From Delphinapterus leucas (taxonomy: Eukaryota > Chordata > Mammalia > Artiodactyla > Monodontidae): a DNA stretch of 64,000 nucleotides. Shown piece after piece: positions 47,045 through 58,939 of this stretch. A model generated the notes under the pieces. It did no database searches. It was not told the origin of the DNA and worked only from the letters and a program-made list of their open reading frames with translations. A program made the position numbers and the translations under genes. Position 1 is the first letter of the stretch. Each line of letters opens with the position of its first letter. Location: positions 6,688,671 through 6,752,670 of the forward strand of contig NW_022098031.1 in NCBI RefSeq assembly GCF_002288925.2, written 5' to 3'.

Positions 47045-47762
47045 AGCATGTAGATCAATATGCTTAAAAGATTTATAAGGCAAAGTGAGTTATGTTTCTT
47101 TCTTACTTCTACTTCCTGATATGGTTTATTTGCTAATTATTCACAAAGTAATCTTGAATGTGAAACTTTTCTTCATTTCTCCCATTCCTTACATAATTTG
47201 GTGCTCCTTGCCTTGTGCTTTATGGCACTTCTTTACTTTACCACTTATCACAGTCCCAATCTGTGTTTAATTTACATGACCCTCTTCAGGAATTGTGGCT
47301 ACTTTGTGTTACTCATGTTTGTATTCAGATACTTCATATGGTTCAGAAGTATGTCAAGCTTCCAATCTATGTGGTAGATGAAATTACCTTGGTTAATTTC
47401 ATGCTCTAGAGCAGGAAAAAAAGTTAAACATAATAAAAATAAGAATTAATTTGGAAGGAAAGAATAGCAACATAATCTATCCTCAAAGGTTATGTTTTTT
47501 TTTGTTTTGTTTTTTAATTGGTATAGGCTATTTAGCCATTTGTTTTAAAAGTCAAGAGTAGCAGGAGTGGTGATATCCTTTGGGATAAATTTCTAACCAA
47601 GAAATATGGGGATGGAATCCTCTAAAATTGAGTAAAAGATTGATGGGCATTCTGAGCACAAAAATTATATTCAATATCATACATTTCTAATAAAGACAAT
47701 CAAAAGATATATTTTCCCTAGCTGGTTGAAAAGTTCTTGGGAGATTAGGAGAAAATAAATAC
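47045..47762. other. Unassigned stretch
   Basis: No gene. Two overlapping 61-64-codon frames (47085-47409) carry no motif. Confidence 0.4.
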
Positions 47763-47769
47763 TTGGATT

Positions 47770-47974
47770 GGGCTTCCCTGGTGGCACAGTGGTTGAGAGT
47801 CTGCCTGCTGATTTAGGGGACACGGGTTCGTGCCCTGGTCTGGGGCACATGCTGCGGAGCGGCTGTGCCGGTGAGCCATGGCCGCTCATCCTGCGCCTCC
47901 AGAGCCTGTGCTCTGCAACGGGAGAGGCTGCAACAGTGAGAGACCCGCGTACCACAAAAAAATAATAATAATAA
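47770..47974 (+). mobile_element. CHR SINE, short cetacean-type form, copy 3
   Basis: Head 'GGGCTTCCCTGGTGGCAC', B-box GGGTTCGTGCC, and an AAT-rich tail. A 7-bp duplication, TTGGATT, lies at 47763-47769 and 47975-47981. It lacks a short segment after the B-box seen in copies 1 and 2 (TCTGGGGCACATGCTG where others have GGGAAGATC...CATGCCG). Frames on both strands are SINE artefacts. Confidence 0.93.
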
Positions 47975-48236
47975 TTGGATTAATGTAGAGGTGAAGAATG
48001 AGTACAGAGAATATGAGGATATTTTATGATGGTTGGAAATCATGATGAAATCCTGAGTGCAATTCTGAGGGAATGGATAAAATTACTGTTTATTTAGTTT
48101 TGACTTGTAGAATATGAAGTGAAACCAAACAAAAAAAAGGTATAAAGACTGGAGGAATATGAAGGCATCAAGTAAATATAGGTATAATAACATAGATATG
48201 TCTGAATACAAACTTGGGATTTTTGTACAGGTGTAG

Positions 48237-48588
48237 TGCTCTGGTCTGAAAGTTTGTGCCCCCCTTCTCAATCCATATGTTGAATCTTAATGCCCAATGT
48301 GATGGTATTAGAAGGTAAGGCTTTTGGAAGGTGTTTAGGTCATGAGGGCCAAACCCTCATGAATGAGATTAGTGTCCTTATATGAGACATCTGAGAGAGC
48401 TCCCTTGCCCTTTCTGCCATGTGAGGATACAATGAGAAGTCTGCAACCTGAAAGAGGGCCTTCACCCAGCCCTGCTGGCACTTTAATCCCAGACTTTCAG
48501 TACCAGAATTGTGAGAAATAAATTTCTGTTGTTTATAAGCTACTCAGTCTGTGGTATTTTGATACAGCAGCCTGAATAGACTAAGACA
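48237..48588 (+). mobile_element. MST/MLT1-type MaLR solo LTR, forward orientation
   Basis: Complete LTR of 352 bp beginning TGCTCTGGTCTGAAAG and ending AGACTAAGACA. The standard order is clear: 'CATATGTTGAATCTTAATG', 'GTGATGGTATTAGAAGG', GGTCATGAGGGCCAAACCC, GAGAGAGCTCCCTTGCCC, and GTGAGAAATAAATTTCTG, with the AATAAA polyadenylation signal in place. No internal region adjoins it, so it is a recombined solo LTR. Confidence 0.85.
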
Positions 48589-48639
48589 TAGGTGTTTTGG
48601 TCACAGTGTAATTTTATCATTTATCAAGTGCTTTCAGGA

Positions 48640-50010
48640 TCATGGTGGACTAGATTATCTGGAACATCCTCTTACTGCAAAACAACTAGACCTAGACTGA
48701 AATGTTTTGAATGTATTTCTTAACACTTAGGAATTTAAAGACAATCTTCAAAGATTGCCAACTAACTCTTTTCCCCTCCCCACACACACTCAATGAAGGA
48801 AAACAAACAAACAAACAGAAACTTGATCCAAAACCTGACCTTAAAACTTAAATTTGGGACCAGTGAGAGAACCGGTAGGAGCAGAATTTTTCTCAGAGCA
48901 AATACCAGTGATAACTCTTTGGCAGAGGTTGTAAACCTTGGACAGACTAGGAGGGCTAAAACTCAGATGCCCTCATTAAGCCACAATTTTAAAAGGATCT
49001 GGAGTGACTCGGGGTTGGTAGAGTCCTCAGAATCAGGCAAAATCAGCCACAAACCTCACAAATAAATATAAACTGACAATCAAAGGCCACAACCACCCAA
49101 GAAGATAAAGCATCATGAAAGTTTTGTCAGCAGTAATGACAACCACCTTGGAACTCCAAGTTTTACAAATGTTAGAATTGATAGTGGCAGCATATCAGAT
49201 AACTATGTTTTGTTTTTGTTTTTGTTTTTTTTGCGGTACGCGGGCCTCTCACTGTTGTGGCCCCTCCCGCTGCGGAGCACAGGCTCCGGAAGCGCAGGCC
49301 CAGCGGCCATGGCTCACGGGCCCAGCCGCTCCGCGGCATGTGGGATCCTCTCGGACCGGGGCACGAACACGTGTCCCCTGCATCGGTAGGCGGGCACTCA
49401 ACCACTGCGCCACCAGGGAAGCCCTCAGATAACTATGTTTAAAAAGAAAAAGGAAACACAGAATGAATTCATAAGCTTAAGCAGGCTATAAAAAATTTTC
49501 TTTAATGACCAGGCAATCTTACAATCAACTAATAAATTTTCAAAAATTAAACATGATCATTGAAACAAAACACAAAATGAATGAATTTAATAACAGAACA
49601 AAAATGAAGAATAAATTGAAGAACAGAAATATCTAGCTAAAGATAATTTTTGAAATGTCAGCCAAAAGAGAAAAATAAGTTAAATACATGAAAGATAATT
49701 TAAGATATACAGTGGCTAGAATGAACATATGTTTAATTATAGTTCCAGAATACAAGTCTGGAGAGAATTGAGGCAAGACAAAACTTGAGGAAAAAATGGC
49801 TGAGAATTTCCTAATACAGAAATATGATAAAATTGTCAGGAAGCACAATATATCAAAATGGACATTAATTTTTTTAAAGTCCACCATTGGACGCAGCATA
49901 CCAATATTTCACAAGAAAAAGAAAGCAATTTTAAAAGTAGGGAGAGACAAAATATTGATGCACCTACCAAAAAAGTAAATATTACATTAACAGCAGACTT
50001 CCAAATAATA
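48640..50010 (+). mobile_element. Probable HAL1 / old L1 ORF1-region remnant
   Basis: A-rich plus strand with GATAAAGCATCATGAAAG near 49105, ATGGCTGAGAATTTCC near 49796 and AAGCACAATATATCAAAATG near 49840, in the order of a HAL1 or old L1 ORF1 region. Coding is lost; only short frames remain (48793-49065, 49796-49978). A reverse CHR SINE interrupts it at 49211-49424. The assignment is a recollection of family layout and needs a consensus alignment. Confidence 0.45.
49211..49424 (-). mobile_element. CHR SINE, short cetacean-type form, copy 4, reverse
   Basis: A T-rich tail with a TTTTTG pattern at the left and the reversed 'CACCAGGGAAGCCC' head at the right. The 16-bp duplication TCAGATAACTATGTTT is perfect at 49195-49210 and 49425-49440. 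This is the best-preserved insertion scar of the window. The open frame at 49115-49432 is the antisense SINE and not a gene. Confidence 0.96.
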
Positions 50011-50044
50011 ACGTTTTGTCTTTATGTTGCATTATTTATTTTAA

Positions 50045-50478
50045 TCTGAAAAAAAATTTTTAAGTAGTGCCTTATCTCTTACCATGCTTTGTGTTTCTTG
50101 AGAACAGGATCTATGTTAGAAGTGTCTTTTGTATTCCTCAGAAAGAACTGAAAATAAGATTAAATTTATATTAAGCATTTGATAAATATTCATTGAATAA
50201 CAACATTGATAAAAAATTTTCATGACAAGACAAAATCTGTACACTGGAGCAAACAAAAAGAGCTCATGGTTATATAGTTAGAGACCTGGCCTGATTTTTA
50301 TAACTGAATGATTTGTAATGATTCCTCATTGATAATGCAGGTGGAAATGAAAAACATTTATCAAAAACACCTTAGGGCATCACCATCAATTTAATATAAT
50401 TAAGTATAGAATATTTCCAAAAGGTAACAAATCTAATCAGTGTTTTCATGTATAAGCTAGGTAATTAGGTGTCATATA
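50045..50478. other. Unassigned AT-rich stretch
   Basis: No gene or named repeat recognised. Confidence 0.4.
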
Positions 50479-50479
50479 T

Positions 50480-50720
50480 CAACAGCTCAAGAAACATTTG
50501 TTAGGTGTGTATTATACATTACTCCCTATGCTTTAGCTGGAGGATGAAATGATGAATGTCTTTGTCTTCAAGAAATTTACAAGGAATATAGGCATGTAAA
50601 ATTATGTATACATACTATAATAGTCATAAATCTAAGGACTTGCAATACGTTTGAAGAGGTGGTCATTAATTCTATCAGCAGTAAAAGGTCCGGACAGGAG
50701 AGTTAGGAAAGACTTGGCAT
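50480..50720 (-). mobile_element. L2 LINE 3' end remnant
   Basis: 'AAGAAACATTTGTTAGGTG', GTATTATACATTACTCCC, 'CTTTGTCTTCAAGAAATTTAC' and GGCATGTAAAATTATGTATAC follow reversed L2 order. Confidence 0.6.
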
Positions 50721-50729
50721 CAGAAGTGA

Positions 50730-50842
50730 TGTTAAGAAATGGAGGCATAAATGACTAGCTTTGTAACAAGAATTACTACAAGCATTTGTCCATTAATGGA
50801 GAATAAAATGTTAAGAGACGGAGGCATAAAATGACTAGGTTC
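50730..50842. repeat. Diverged tandem duplication, 79-bp period
   Basis: TGTTAAGAAATGGAGGCATA at 50730 recurs as TGTTAAGAGACGGAGGCATA at 50809, each followed by AATGACTAG. The two copies have several differences, so the duplication is old. Confidence 0.75.
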
Positions 50843-50849
50843 AAGCAAG

Positions 50850-51690
50850 AACATGAAATTGAAGGACAAATTCTATCATTTATAATATTAAGAGATATCT
50901 ATATGTCTGGATAGCAATACATGAGGAAAGACAGGAACAGAAAGGATGCTTATGACTAAAGATCTCAGAAGGAAGCTACTCATAGTTCTCAAGTAGAGGC
51001 CCCACCTTTTTAGAAGAAATGGAAACAATGTGTGTGGAGTTATATTAGGAACTTCCCTGGATCCAGTTTGTCATCAAGGAGGAGCAGGGGAGGCTGGACT
51101 GCATTGCTAATCACAGACACATTCCATATTTCCAGAAAACAATCTTTTGGTGAGCCAGAGTGAAGAACAAAATGAGCGTTGCTTTTTTAAGGATTTTTAT
51201 GTCTTCAGAAATCTATTAGACAAGAAAAAGCAAAGACAAAGAAAAAAACAAAAACAACACCCCATGAAACTTTGTGCCATAAGAAAGAGATATTCTGAAG
51301 CATGGAAACCCTACTTAACAGGAACATCCTGTAAAATAACTGTTCTAGGTCACTGCATTCAAAAGATACATAATAATTTAAAAGAAATAGCACAGAATCT
51401 ATACAAAGATAATCCCATGTAAAATAAAATTGGAAAGAGAGAAGGAAGGAAGGAAGAGCAAGCCAAGAAATCTTCCAAGTACAAAACTACCATGGGACAT
51501 AGACTTTTACCTAGAAATCAAAGGGAGAAAAGGCACCTCCGTCATCTCAATGCAGAGGTTCAAGAATTTTGGAGACTAAAAGACAAGACAATAGAAAGAA
51601 TTAAAAACTAGTACAATTGAAAAATAAATTCATTTAGAAAAGAAAGCCTCATTGATGGCTGTACAAAAGAGATAGGAATTGCTAAAAACT
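50850..51690. other. Unassigned, possibly old L1/HAL1 debris
   Basis: A-rich on the plus strand from about 51170, with a GGAAGGAAGGAAG patch near 51444. It may be part of an old L1/HAL1 copy, but no block matches well. The 91-codon frame at 51147-51422 is lysine-rich and unconvincing. Confidence 0.35.
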
Positions 51691-51698
51691 AATAAAGG

Positions 51699-52054
51699 GG
51701 ACTTCCCTGGTGGCGCAGTGGTTAAGAATCCACCTGCCAATGCAGAGGACATGGGTTCGAGCTTTGTTCCAGGAAGATCCCACATGCCGTGGAGCAACTA
51801 AGCCCATGTGCCACAACTACTGAGCCCATGCTCTACAGCTTGTGAGCCACGACTACTGAGCCCACGTGTCACGACTACTAAAGCCCAAGCACCTAGAGCC
51901 CATGCTCTGCAACAAGAGAAGCCACCACAATGAGAAGCCCACGCACCGCAACAAAGAGCAGTCCCCACTCACTGCAACTAGAGAAAGCCCATGTGCAGCA
52001 ATGAAGACCCAACACAGCCAAAAGTAAATAAATAAAATAAATTTTAAAAAAAAG
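51699..52054 (+). mobile_element. CHR SINE, long form, forward orientation
   Basis: Head 'GGACTTCCCTGGTGGCGC', B-box GGGTTCGAGC, then repeated CACTACTGAGCCCA-type blocks (51810-51900) characteristic of the long form, and a TAAATAAATAAAATAAA tail. CTAATAAAGG at 51689-51698 and 52061-52070 is a perfect 10-bp duplication. It is more diverged from the family pattern than the short copies, so probably older. Confidence 0.94.
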
Positions 52055-52639
52055 CAACAGCTAATAAAGGACATTGAGGTCAGGATTAAGAAAAGTGAAC
52101 AAAATAAAGTAGAAAATGAAGATAAGGAAACAAATCAATAGATGCAAAAGACTTATAAAGGAGATCCAAAATATGCATACTTTTTCCCTTTATAAAAAAA
52201 AAAAATTCCAACCTAATAGATTTAAATACAATAAGAAAGCTTTCCAGTGCCCAATAAACACTTGAATCTATAGTTTGAAGTGGGAAACCATATTCTAGGA
52301 GAAAAAAATACAGACAAAATTATTAACACCCACATATAAAAAAGGAATAAAGAAAGAACTCTTCAGGTATTATACAAAATGTCATATTAGCTACAAGTGT
52401 GATCTCTGATTTCCCCACAGAAATAAGTACTTGACAACACTGGGATAATGACTATCAATTGCTCTAGGAAAGAGAACTATACGACAATTGCATATACCCA
52501 GCTAAACTTTGGTTCCAATGTAGAATTGAGAGTTCAGTGGGTTTTAACTCAGGTGGGACTTTCTTGAAACCACTCCTAGAGCACTAACTAAAATGCTAAA
52601 AAGTGAATCAGAAAACTATATCACGCTATAAGGAATGTA

Positions 52640-52925
52640 AGCCATCTAAAGAGGCCATGTGTAGTTCTGGTCCACAGTTCCAGGTGAGTTTTCAGGGAGT
52701 ACTCAACATCAACCACCAGATGTATGTGGACACCTCAGAATGTTTCCAGTTCCCAGCTGGCAAATCAGTCCCAACCACTGAGTGTTCCCAGGTGAAATAT
52801 TGTATATATAAAGACATCCTATTAAAATTCCTGACCCACAGAACCTATGAACTTAACAAAATGGTTGTTTAATACCACTAAGATTGTAGTGATTTGCCAT
52901 GAATCAGTAGTAACTGAAATAGCAT
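52640..52925 (+). mobile_element. Possible MaLR LTR 3' half
   Basis: The 3' blocks 'CCTGACCCACAGAACCTATG', AACAAAATGGTTGTTTAATAC and CACTAAGATTGTAGTGATTTG, followed by GTAACTGAAATAG, match the end of an MLT1-type LTR. The left part is poorly preserved. The 89-codon frame at 52603-52872 runs through it and is therefore not a gene. Confidence 0.5.
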
Positions 52926-53044
52926 TAACCATTATACTGAAATTTTACCTTCCCAAACAGTAAAAGTAACACACACACACACAAGAAAATATAGAATATA
53001 TTGTAAAAGGTTTAGAAATATAAATAATTATTTATATCTGTCAA

Positions 53045-53535
53045 AATGAACAAATAGTTCATTGTTATACTTAAATTATGCCTCATTAAAAATAAAACAT
53101 AACTAAAAATGACAGAATTAAAGATATATACTTGTAAGTGAGCTAAATTCACCTATTAGATCAACTATTATATAGGTATAATGACATGATAGTCAAATGT
53201 TCGATATTCAAATATTTTTTTAAATGAAACCCCTCTATATAAGTTGTTAAAAATGATTTCCAAAAATTATTTAAAGTACAGAATAGTGGGCTTTGTAGTC
53301 TACTACTTGTTTTAAAACAAAACAATAACAAAACCCCCCAAATATGTTTATATACAAAGTATATCTTTGAAAAAGATACATAAATGATAACACTGGTTTC
53401 TTGCAGTGGGGCAAATTTGGTAAATAGAGTAAAGTAAATTAAAGGGAGGTTTACTTCTTAATGCATGTTCTTTTATACCTCTTGTGTTGTTATTATGTGC
53501 ATTTACTTGTTCCAAAAAAAAAAATCTATTTAAAA
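53045..53535 (+). mobile_element. Possible old LINE 3' end
   Basis: TATACCTCTTGTGTTGTTATTATG, followed by CATTTACTTGTTCC and an A run with AAAATCTATT, resembles the 3' end of an old L1-group element. It may belong with the HAL1-like remnant to the left. Low confidence. Confidence 0.3.
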
Positions 53536-53539
53536 AATA

Positions 53540-56500
53540 ATCAATTCAGACTTACCTTGAGGAGATTATTAAGTTCTACAAAAGGAAATTAATTAATGGA
53601 ACAATTAAAGAAGAGGATTACCTATTTAGCAAAAGGGAGTAAATTATTCACTGGAAGTGAAATTCAATATATAACCCATTCTATTTAATTTGATTGGTTA
53701 GTATCTTCCAATATGTACTTACTTAAATTTACTTTCTGAGAGAAGACTCACTGGTTGCTGTCTCAAAGAATGAATAAATTTTTTACTCAGTTACCTTCTA
53801 ATTAATTCTATGAGTGTCTTCAACAACTGAAGTTGAAAAAATCTTGACCCTTCAATAATAATCCATCTTTCAAATATAGTTTTATGAATGAAGTTCCTGC
53901 TGATATTAGCATCACAGATTCATATGTACACAGGGCTATGCACTATTAATGGGGGTATTTCATAAATAACTAAAAGTATGCTTTCTCTGATATCATTAAG
54001 AAAGTCTTGTAATCTAAAATAATTCTTAATTTGTCAGAACATACTTTCAGGTATTTATGAATGAAAGCAAATATAACATAACATAACATAACATAACACA
54101 GACAACATAATATGAATAATGGTTTCATTTTGCTGAAGTACATAATCTGAGAATCCTTGAAAATCCGGAATTTTAACTTTATTTTAAATGCAGTAGCTCT
54201 GAGACATTTTTGCCGTGGTCATATAACATTGTACATAATCTATAATCCTTTCTGCCTGTAACACATTAATCATGGCAGATTTGTGATGCAAAAGATAATT
54301 TAGATAGCTTGCTCTTCAATTCACTGGGATAGAAAAACATTTTTAATACATCAATAGTCAGATGCCATGTAAGGCACTTAATTGAATTTTTTGAATGACA
54401 GAACAAAAAAATGGAATATTCTACAAAGGACAAATAGATACTAACTTTATATTTACTTTGGGATTTAACAAAGCTCAAGATGACTATTTTCCTTTAACCA
54501 GATTCATTTCTTCATTTCTTACATAATTAGCTAAAGCCAAATAACTAATAGGTATATTTTAGGAGTTGTGAGAAGATAATTTTCTTTAGTAAGATAAAAT
54601 TTTTCTTTAAATAATATGAAACTCTTCCTGCTGCTCAGTGAAAATATTTTCTTTCATGCAAGATATTTTCTCATAAAGGAACTTTTTCTTTCTTATTATT
54701 TCTAACATTTTCTCCATTGTGTTAAGATAAATATACACTAATGTGAAGGAACATGCTTCATGATTAATATTAATTAAATTAGGAAGAAAAATTTCTACAC
54801 AATGTATACTGACAGTCTCATCTGTACAGGAATTATACCTTTACCTGATTAATTAAAACCAGTCTTATTTGTGAAACCTAGCACTGCTTCTCTCTTCTAT
54901 ATCAAGTGTGGATCTCAACTTTTTTTTTCTTTTCTTTCATTTGAATATTTAGAAAATGTTCAATTTTCTCCTCCCCATTCTGAAAGCTTTCTTCCAACAA
55001 ACCTGTCAACTATTCTTTTTTTTCTCCCTAACTATATCATATTTTCCCAAATCTGATTCTATAATGGCTGTAGTTACATAACAACTACAATAACTTCCTG
55101 CCACAACATTTTATTACAGTGGTCTTTTACATTTATGACTCATGCCTATATTAGGCTCTTCAAGAGCACATTTTTTTTTCTTTTGTGCTTGACACATTCC
55201 ATTTTTAATTCTCCATTGTAAACTCTCCGTTTAAAAAAATAATATAAAATAGAAAATATTTAAAATATTATACCAATGTAACACTGTCATCACTTTTGGC
55301 ATGTCACCTATCTGTCATCCATTCTTCTTGTATTAAAACTTTTAATTTAAAATAAGTCTACAAAATAGCACATCCGATATGTATATTCTTTTATTATAAA
55401 GATATAAATAAGTAGCTAAAAGACACTTCTATTAGTAAGATGGATAAGAGGAAGTAATGCTGAGAGAAGGAAACTGAATGCTTTAAAATACATGGCTTTT
55501 TTGAGGCTGACATTTTAATAATACTTATTTGGAGTTGCATTGTCCCCATTTTCTTTACAATTCCCGTAAAGAGAGATTATTATCCTAATTAAAGCTGTTA
55601 GATGTTAGAAGAGAAAAATGTGTGAGCAAGCTCTTTCTTTTTCTTCTTCCAAGGAAACTAAGTCTTCTAAGTTATGAAGATAAACTCAGTAAAATTCTTC
55701 ATAGAAAAGAAAATTTTACTTCCCTTAGAAACAACTTGAGTCTCTACCATGAAATTCAGAATCGATAAACCTGTATAACACTTCATGTTTAAAAACTCAT
55801 TTGGCTGAAGCTCTTAGGAAATTATTTCCTATTGAGCCAGTCCTTGAAAATGGATGTATTTTCTAGTGTTCACTGTATTTAAATATATGGCCCATAGTTA
55901 GAGGCAAACAAAAGTACTAGTATTCAAGCCTAAGGAGTGAACATACTTTAATTTAGCACTCTCAACTTTTTAAATTCTCCAGTGCAATTCACTACAAACA
56001 CTATGTAAATATATATTAACTTATATCATACCTGGCTGTTAATTTCTCAAAATCACCTCCAGGATAGTACCAAAAAGGGATCAGAACTATTTTAGATACC
56101 AAAAGTTCATTTGGACACCTTTTAAATTAAAGTTTTATTGTTTGTGCACTGCAACTTGTTTAAAATATGCTAGGAATAGTTTGTTTGTTTATTAAATACA
56201 GAAAAAAAACTTCTATGTTACCAGACCTTAAAAGACATATTTGCTCCTTTACTTCACCTTCAGTTCAAGCACAAGTCCAATCTCCCTCTGTCTCTCAAAA
56301 TACCCACTGAGGCTGAGAAAAAGCTTTGAGATTTTATTTATAAATTCACAAATTTTTCTGTAGTATGTTAGTAAGTATGAAGATAAGATAAATGGTCTCA
56401 AACAAAAAATAAAATGCACTGACTAGTGAAATAAATGAAAATAAAAATTAAAACAGGCACTTTTTTTTAAAGCAGTAATGCAAAAAAAGTCAATATCTTC

Positions 56501-56570
56501 TTTTAGCCATCAAGCATCTTCCTCTTCACTATAGTTTTTAATAATATATATATATTTTTTAAAATTTATT
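53540..56570. other. Unassigned AT-rich stretch, about 3 kb
   Basis: The longest part of the window with nothing recognised. It holds an AACAT pentanucleotide run (54072-54100) and many A/T homopolymers. Frames at 54266-54478 and 54871-55056 are motif-free. If this is single-copy DNA it is the best place to look for conserved non-coding elements by alignment. Confidence 0.5.
54072..54100. repeat. ATAAC pentanucleotide repeat
   Basis: About five copies of ATAAC in tandem, ending in ACACAGACAAC. Confidence 0.9.
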
Positions 56571-56574
56571 CATT

Positions 56575-56705
56575 AGTCAATTTATTCCTTTATTCAACTA
56601 TTAGATACTTGGGGCCAAGTGATATCGGGCAGTGTGCTACATATGCAGGGCTAATCGAGAAACACTCGTGATGTTTCTCAAAGAGCCAACCATCTAGTAG
56701 ATTTC
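56575..56705 (-). mobile_element. L2 LINE 3' end fragment
   Basis: 'TTTATTCCTTTATTCAACTA', GGGCAGTGTGCTACATATG and CTCAAAGAGCCAACCATC are the reversed L2 3' end. Confidence 0.55.
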
Positions 56706-56959
56706 ATTTATTAAGTTTTGATCATTATGAAATCTTACATGTTAGACTTAACACTCAAATTGTTTGACCAAATAATTTTCCACCATTCAAATGTGGTAGT
56801 CTTTTGCATGATTGATAAATAATACAATTTTTTCACCTTTGAAAAAAAAGATTCAAGTTGCAAATATATAAATATGCACTTTTTTCTTTACCATGCATTG
56901 CTTAGTAAAGAAAGCCAATGTTTATTGACTTTGGCTTCTGCCACATACTTATTACATTA

Positions 56960-58460
56960 TTGCATTCAATATACATTCAACACATTTTTAAAATTTTTAT
57001 TTATTTAAAAGATTTTAACTCATTTTTTGCTATAGTTGATTTTTTCATTAAATTTTTATTGACGTATAGTTGATATACAATGTTCTGTTAGTTTCTGCTG
57101 TACAGCAAAGTGAGTCAGTTATACATACACATATATCCACTCTTTTTTAGATTCTATTCCCATATAGGTCATTACATAGTATTGGATAGAGTTCCCTGTG
57201 CTATACAGTAGGTTCTTATTAGTTATCTATTTTATATATAGTAGTGTGTATATGTCAATCCCAATTTATCCCTCTCTCCCCTTTCCCCCTTGGTAACCGT
57301 AGTTTGTTTTCTACATCTGTGACTCAATTTCTGTTTTATAAATAGGTTCATTTGTACCATTATTTTAGATTCCACGTATAAGCTGTATCATGTGATATTT
57401 GCCTTTCTCTGTCTGACTTACTTCACTCAGTATGACAACCTCTAGGTTCATCCATGTCGCTGCAAATGGCATTATTTCATTCTTTTTTTATGACTGATAT
57501 TCCATTGTATATATGTACCCCATCTTCTTTATCTATTCCTCCACTGATGGACATTTAGGTTGCTTCCATGTCCTGGCTAGTGCTGCAATGAACATTGGGG
57601 AGCATTTGTCCTTCTGAATTATGGTTTTCTCAGGGTATATGCCCAGTAGTGGGATTGCTGGGTCTTATGGTAGCTCTATTTTTAGTTTTTGAAAAGAAAA
57701 CCATCAACAAAGCAAAACGAAAACCCAGAGGATGGGAGAAAATAATTACAAATGAAGTGACTGACAAGGGATTAATCTCCAAAATATACAAACAGCTTAT
57801 GCGGCTCAGTATTAAAAAACAAACAACCCAATCAAAAAAATGGGTGGAAGATGTAAACAGACATTTCTCCAAAGAAGACATCCAGATGGCCAAGAGGCAC
57901 ATGAAAAGATGCTCAACATCACTAATTATTAGAGAAATGCAAATCAAAACTACAATGAGGTATCACCTCACACTGGCCATCATCAAAATGTCTACAAACA
58001 ATAAATGCTAGAGAGGGTGTGGAGAAAAAGGAACTCTCCTACACTGTTGGTGAGAATGTAAATTGGTACAGCCACTGTGGAGAACAGTATGGAGATTCCT
58101 TAAAAAGCATTCAACACATTTTTGTTAATCCCATTTTCCTTCAGGTACTTATCCAGGCCATAGGTGTTTATATGTGTAGTTGGAAAAAAAGATAGTATGT
58201 GCCTTCAAAGAGACTCAAATTTAAACCTTGAAGATGACTATATTCTAAGTGAAGAAACAAATGTAAAAATACTACAGTAATTTATGTGAATTATCATAGT
58301 GAAGATACATACAGAATGCAATAGGAACTTAGTGTGTCCAAGTAGCTCTGAGGGAGTCAGAGCAGGCTTCAGAGAGTGACTGATGCTTGAGATGACTCTT
58401 AAAAGATAAAATTTGAGTGTATCAAGTGGATAGAGTAGTGCATTCCAGGGAGAGAGATGG
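56960..58460 (-). mobile_element. L2 LINE copy split by an L1 insertion
   Basis: The left stub is GCATTCAATATACATTCAAC. After the L1 (56990-58107) the copy resumes with 'GATAGTATGTGCCTTCAAAG', GAAGATACATACAGAATGC, 'GAGGGAGTCAGAGCAGGC' and GTGCATTCCAGGGAGAG, the reversed L2 order. The weak continuation towards 58935 and then 60172-60450 may be the same element. Confidence 0.55.
56990..58107 (-). mobile_element. L1 with 5' inversion (twin priming)
   Basis: The left part (56990 to about 57690) is L1 3' UTR and late ORF2 on the minus strand: T-rich tail, 'CTGCTGTACAGCAAAGTGAG', then TCCACTGATGGACATTTAG and GGGTATATGCCCAGTAG. At about 57690 the orientation flips and ORF2 runs on the plus strand (GGATGGGAGAAAATAATTAC to GAACAGTATGGAGATTCC). 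A single perfect 16-bp duplication, CATTCAACACATTTTT, encloses both parts (56974-56989 and 58108-58123), so this was one insertion event. The 138-codon frame at 57595-58011 spans the inversion joint and is an artefact. Confidence 0.95.
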
Positions 58461-58939
58461 ACACTTGTGGAGTTATGACCTAAAATGATTCTTCAGCATT
58501 CCCAGTGATTGTGTCAACACCTATTTTCCTGTATTATGTCTCTGTAAGATAGCTAGCATGGTTTATGTTTCTTGAAACTGAAACTTAATCTAATATTCCA
58601 GAGCCAGCACATGTTATCCATAGATTTAGAGGTATGATATAATCAGAGAATGACATGGAGTTATTGATAATTAGAAGCCAAGGCCACATGAAGAAGCTGA
58701 AGTAGCCCTTTGAATATTATGTAAAATCATGAAGGAATGTGTACACTAAGAATGAAAACTTGGACTTTATAGTAGGTGATAGAATGTCATTGGTGCAAGT
58801 CCAACGTTTCAGTAACATACACAAAGATGCATTTAAGAATAAGACTTTGGAAGTGGCACTGTAGATTTTCTGAAGACACACAAACCTGGAAAGCTGGTAT
58901 GAAGACCAGCTATCGTAACTATTCTGAAAAAAGAAATGA

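Noticed and set aside
57595..58011. 138-codon frame crossing the inverted L1
   Set aside because: It fuses antisense 3' ORF2 with sense ORF2 at the inversion joint; both parts are L1 and it is not a new chimeric gene.
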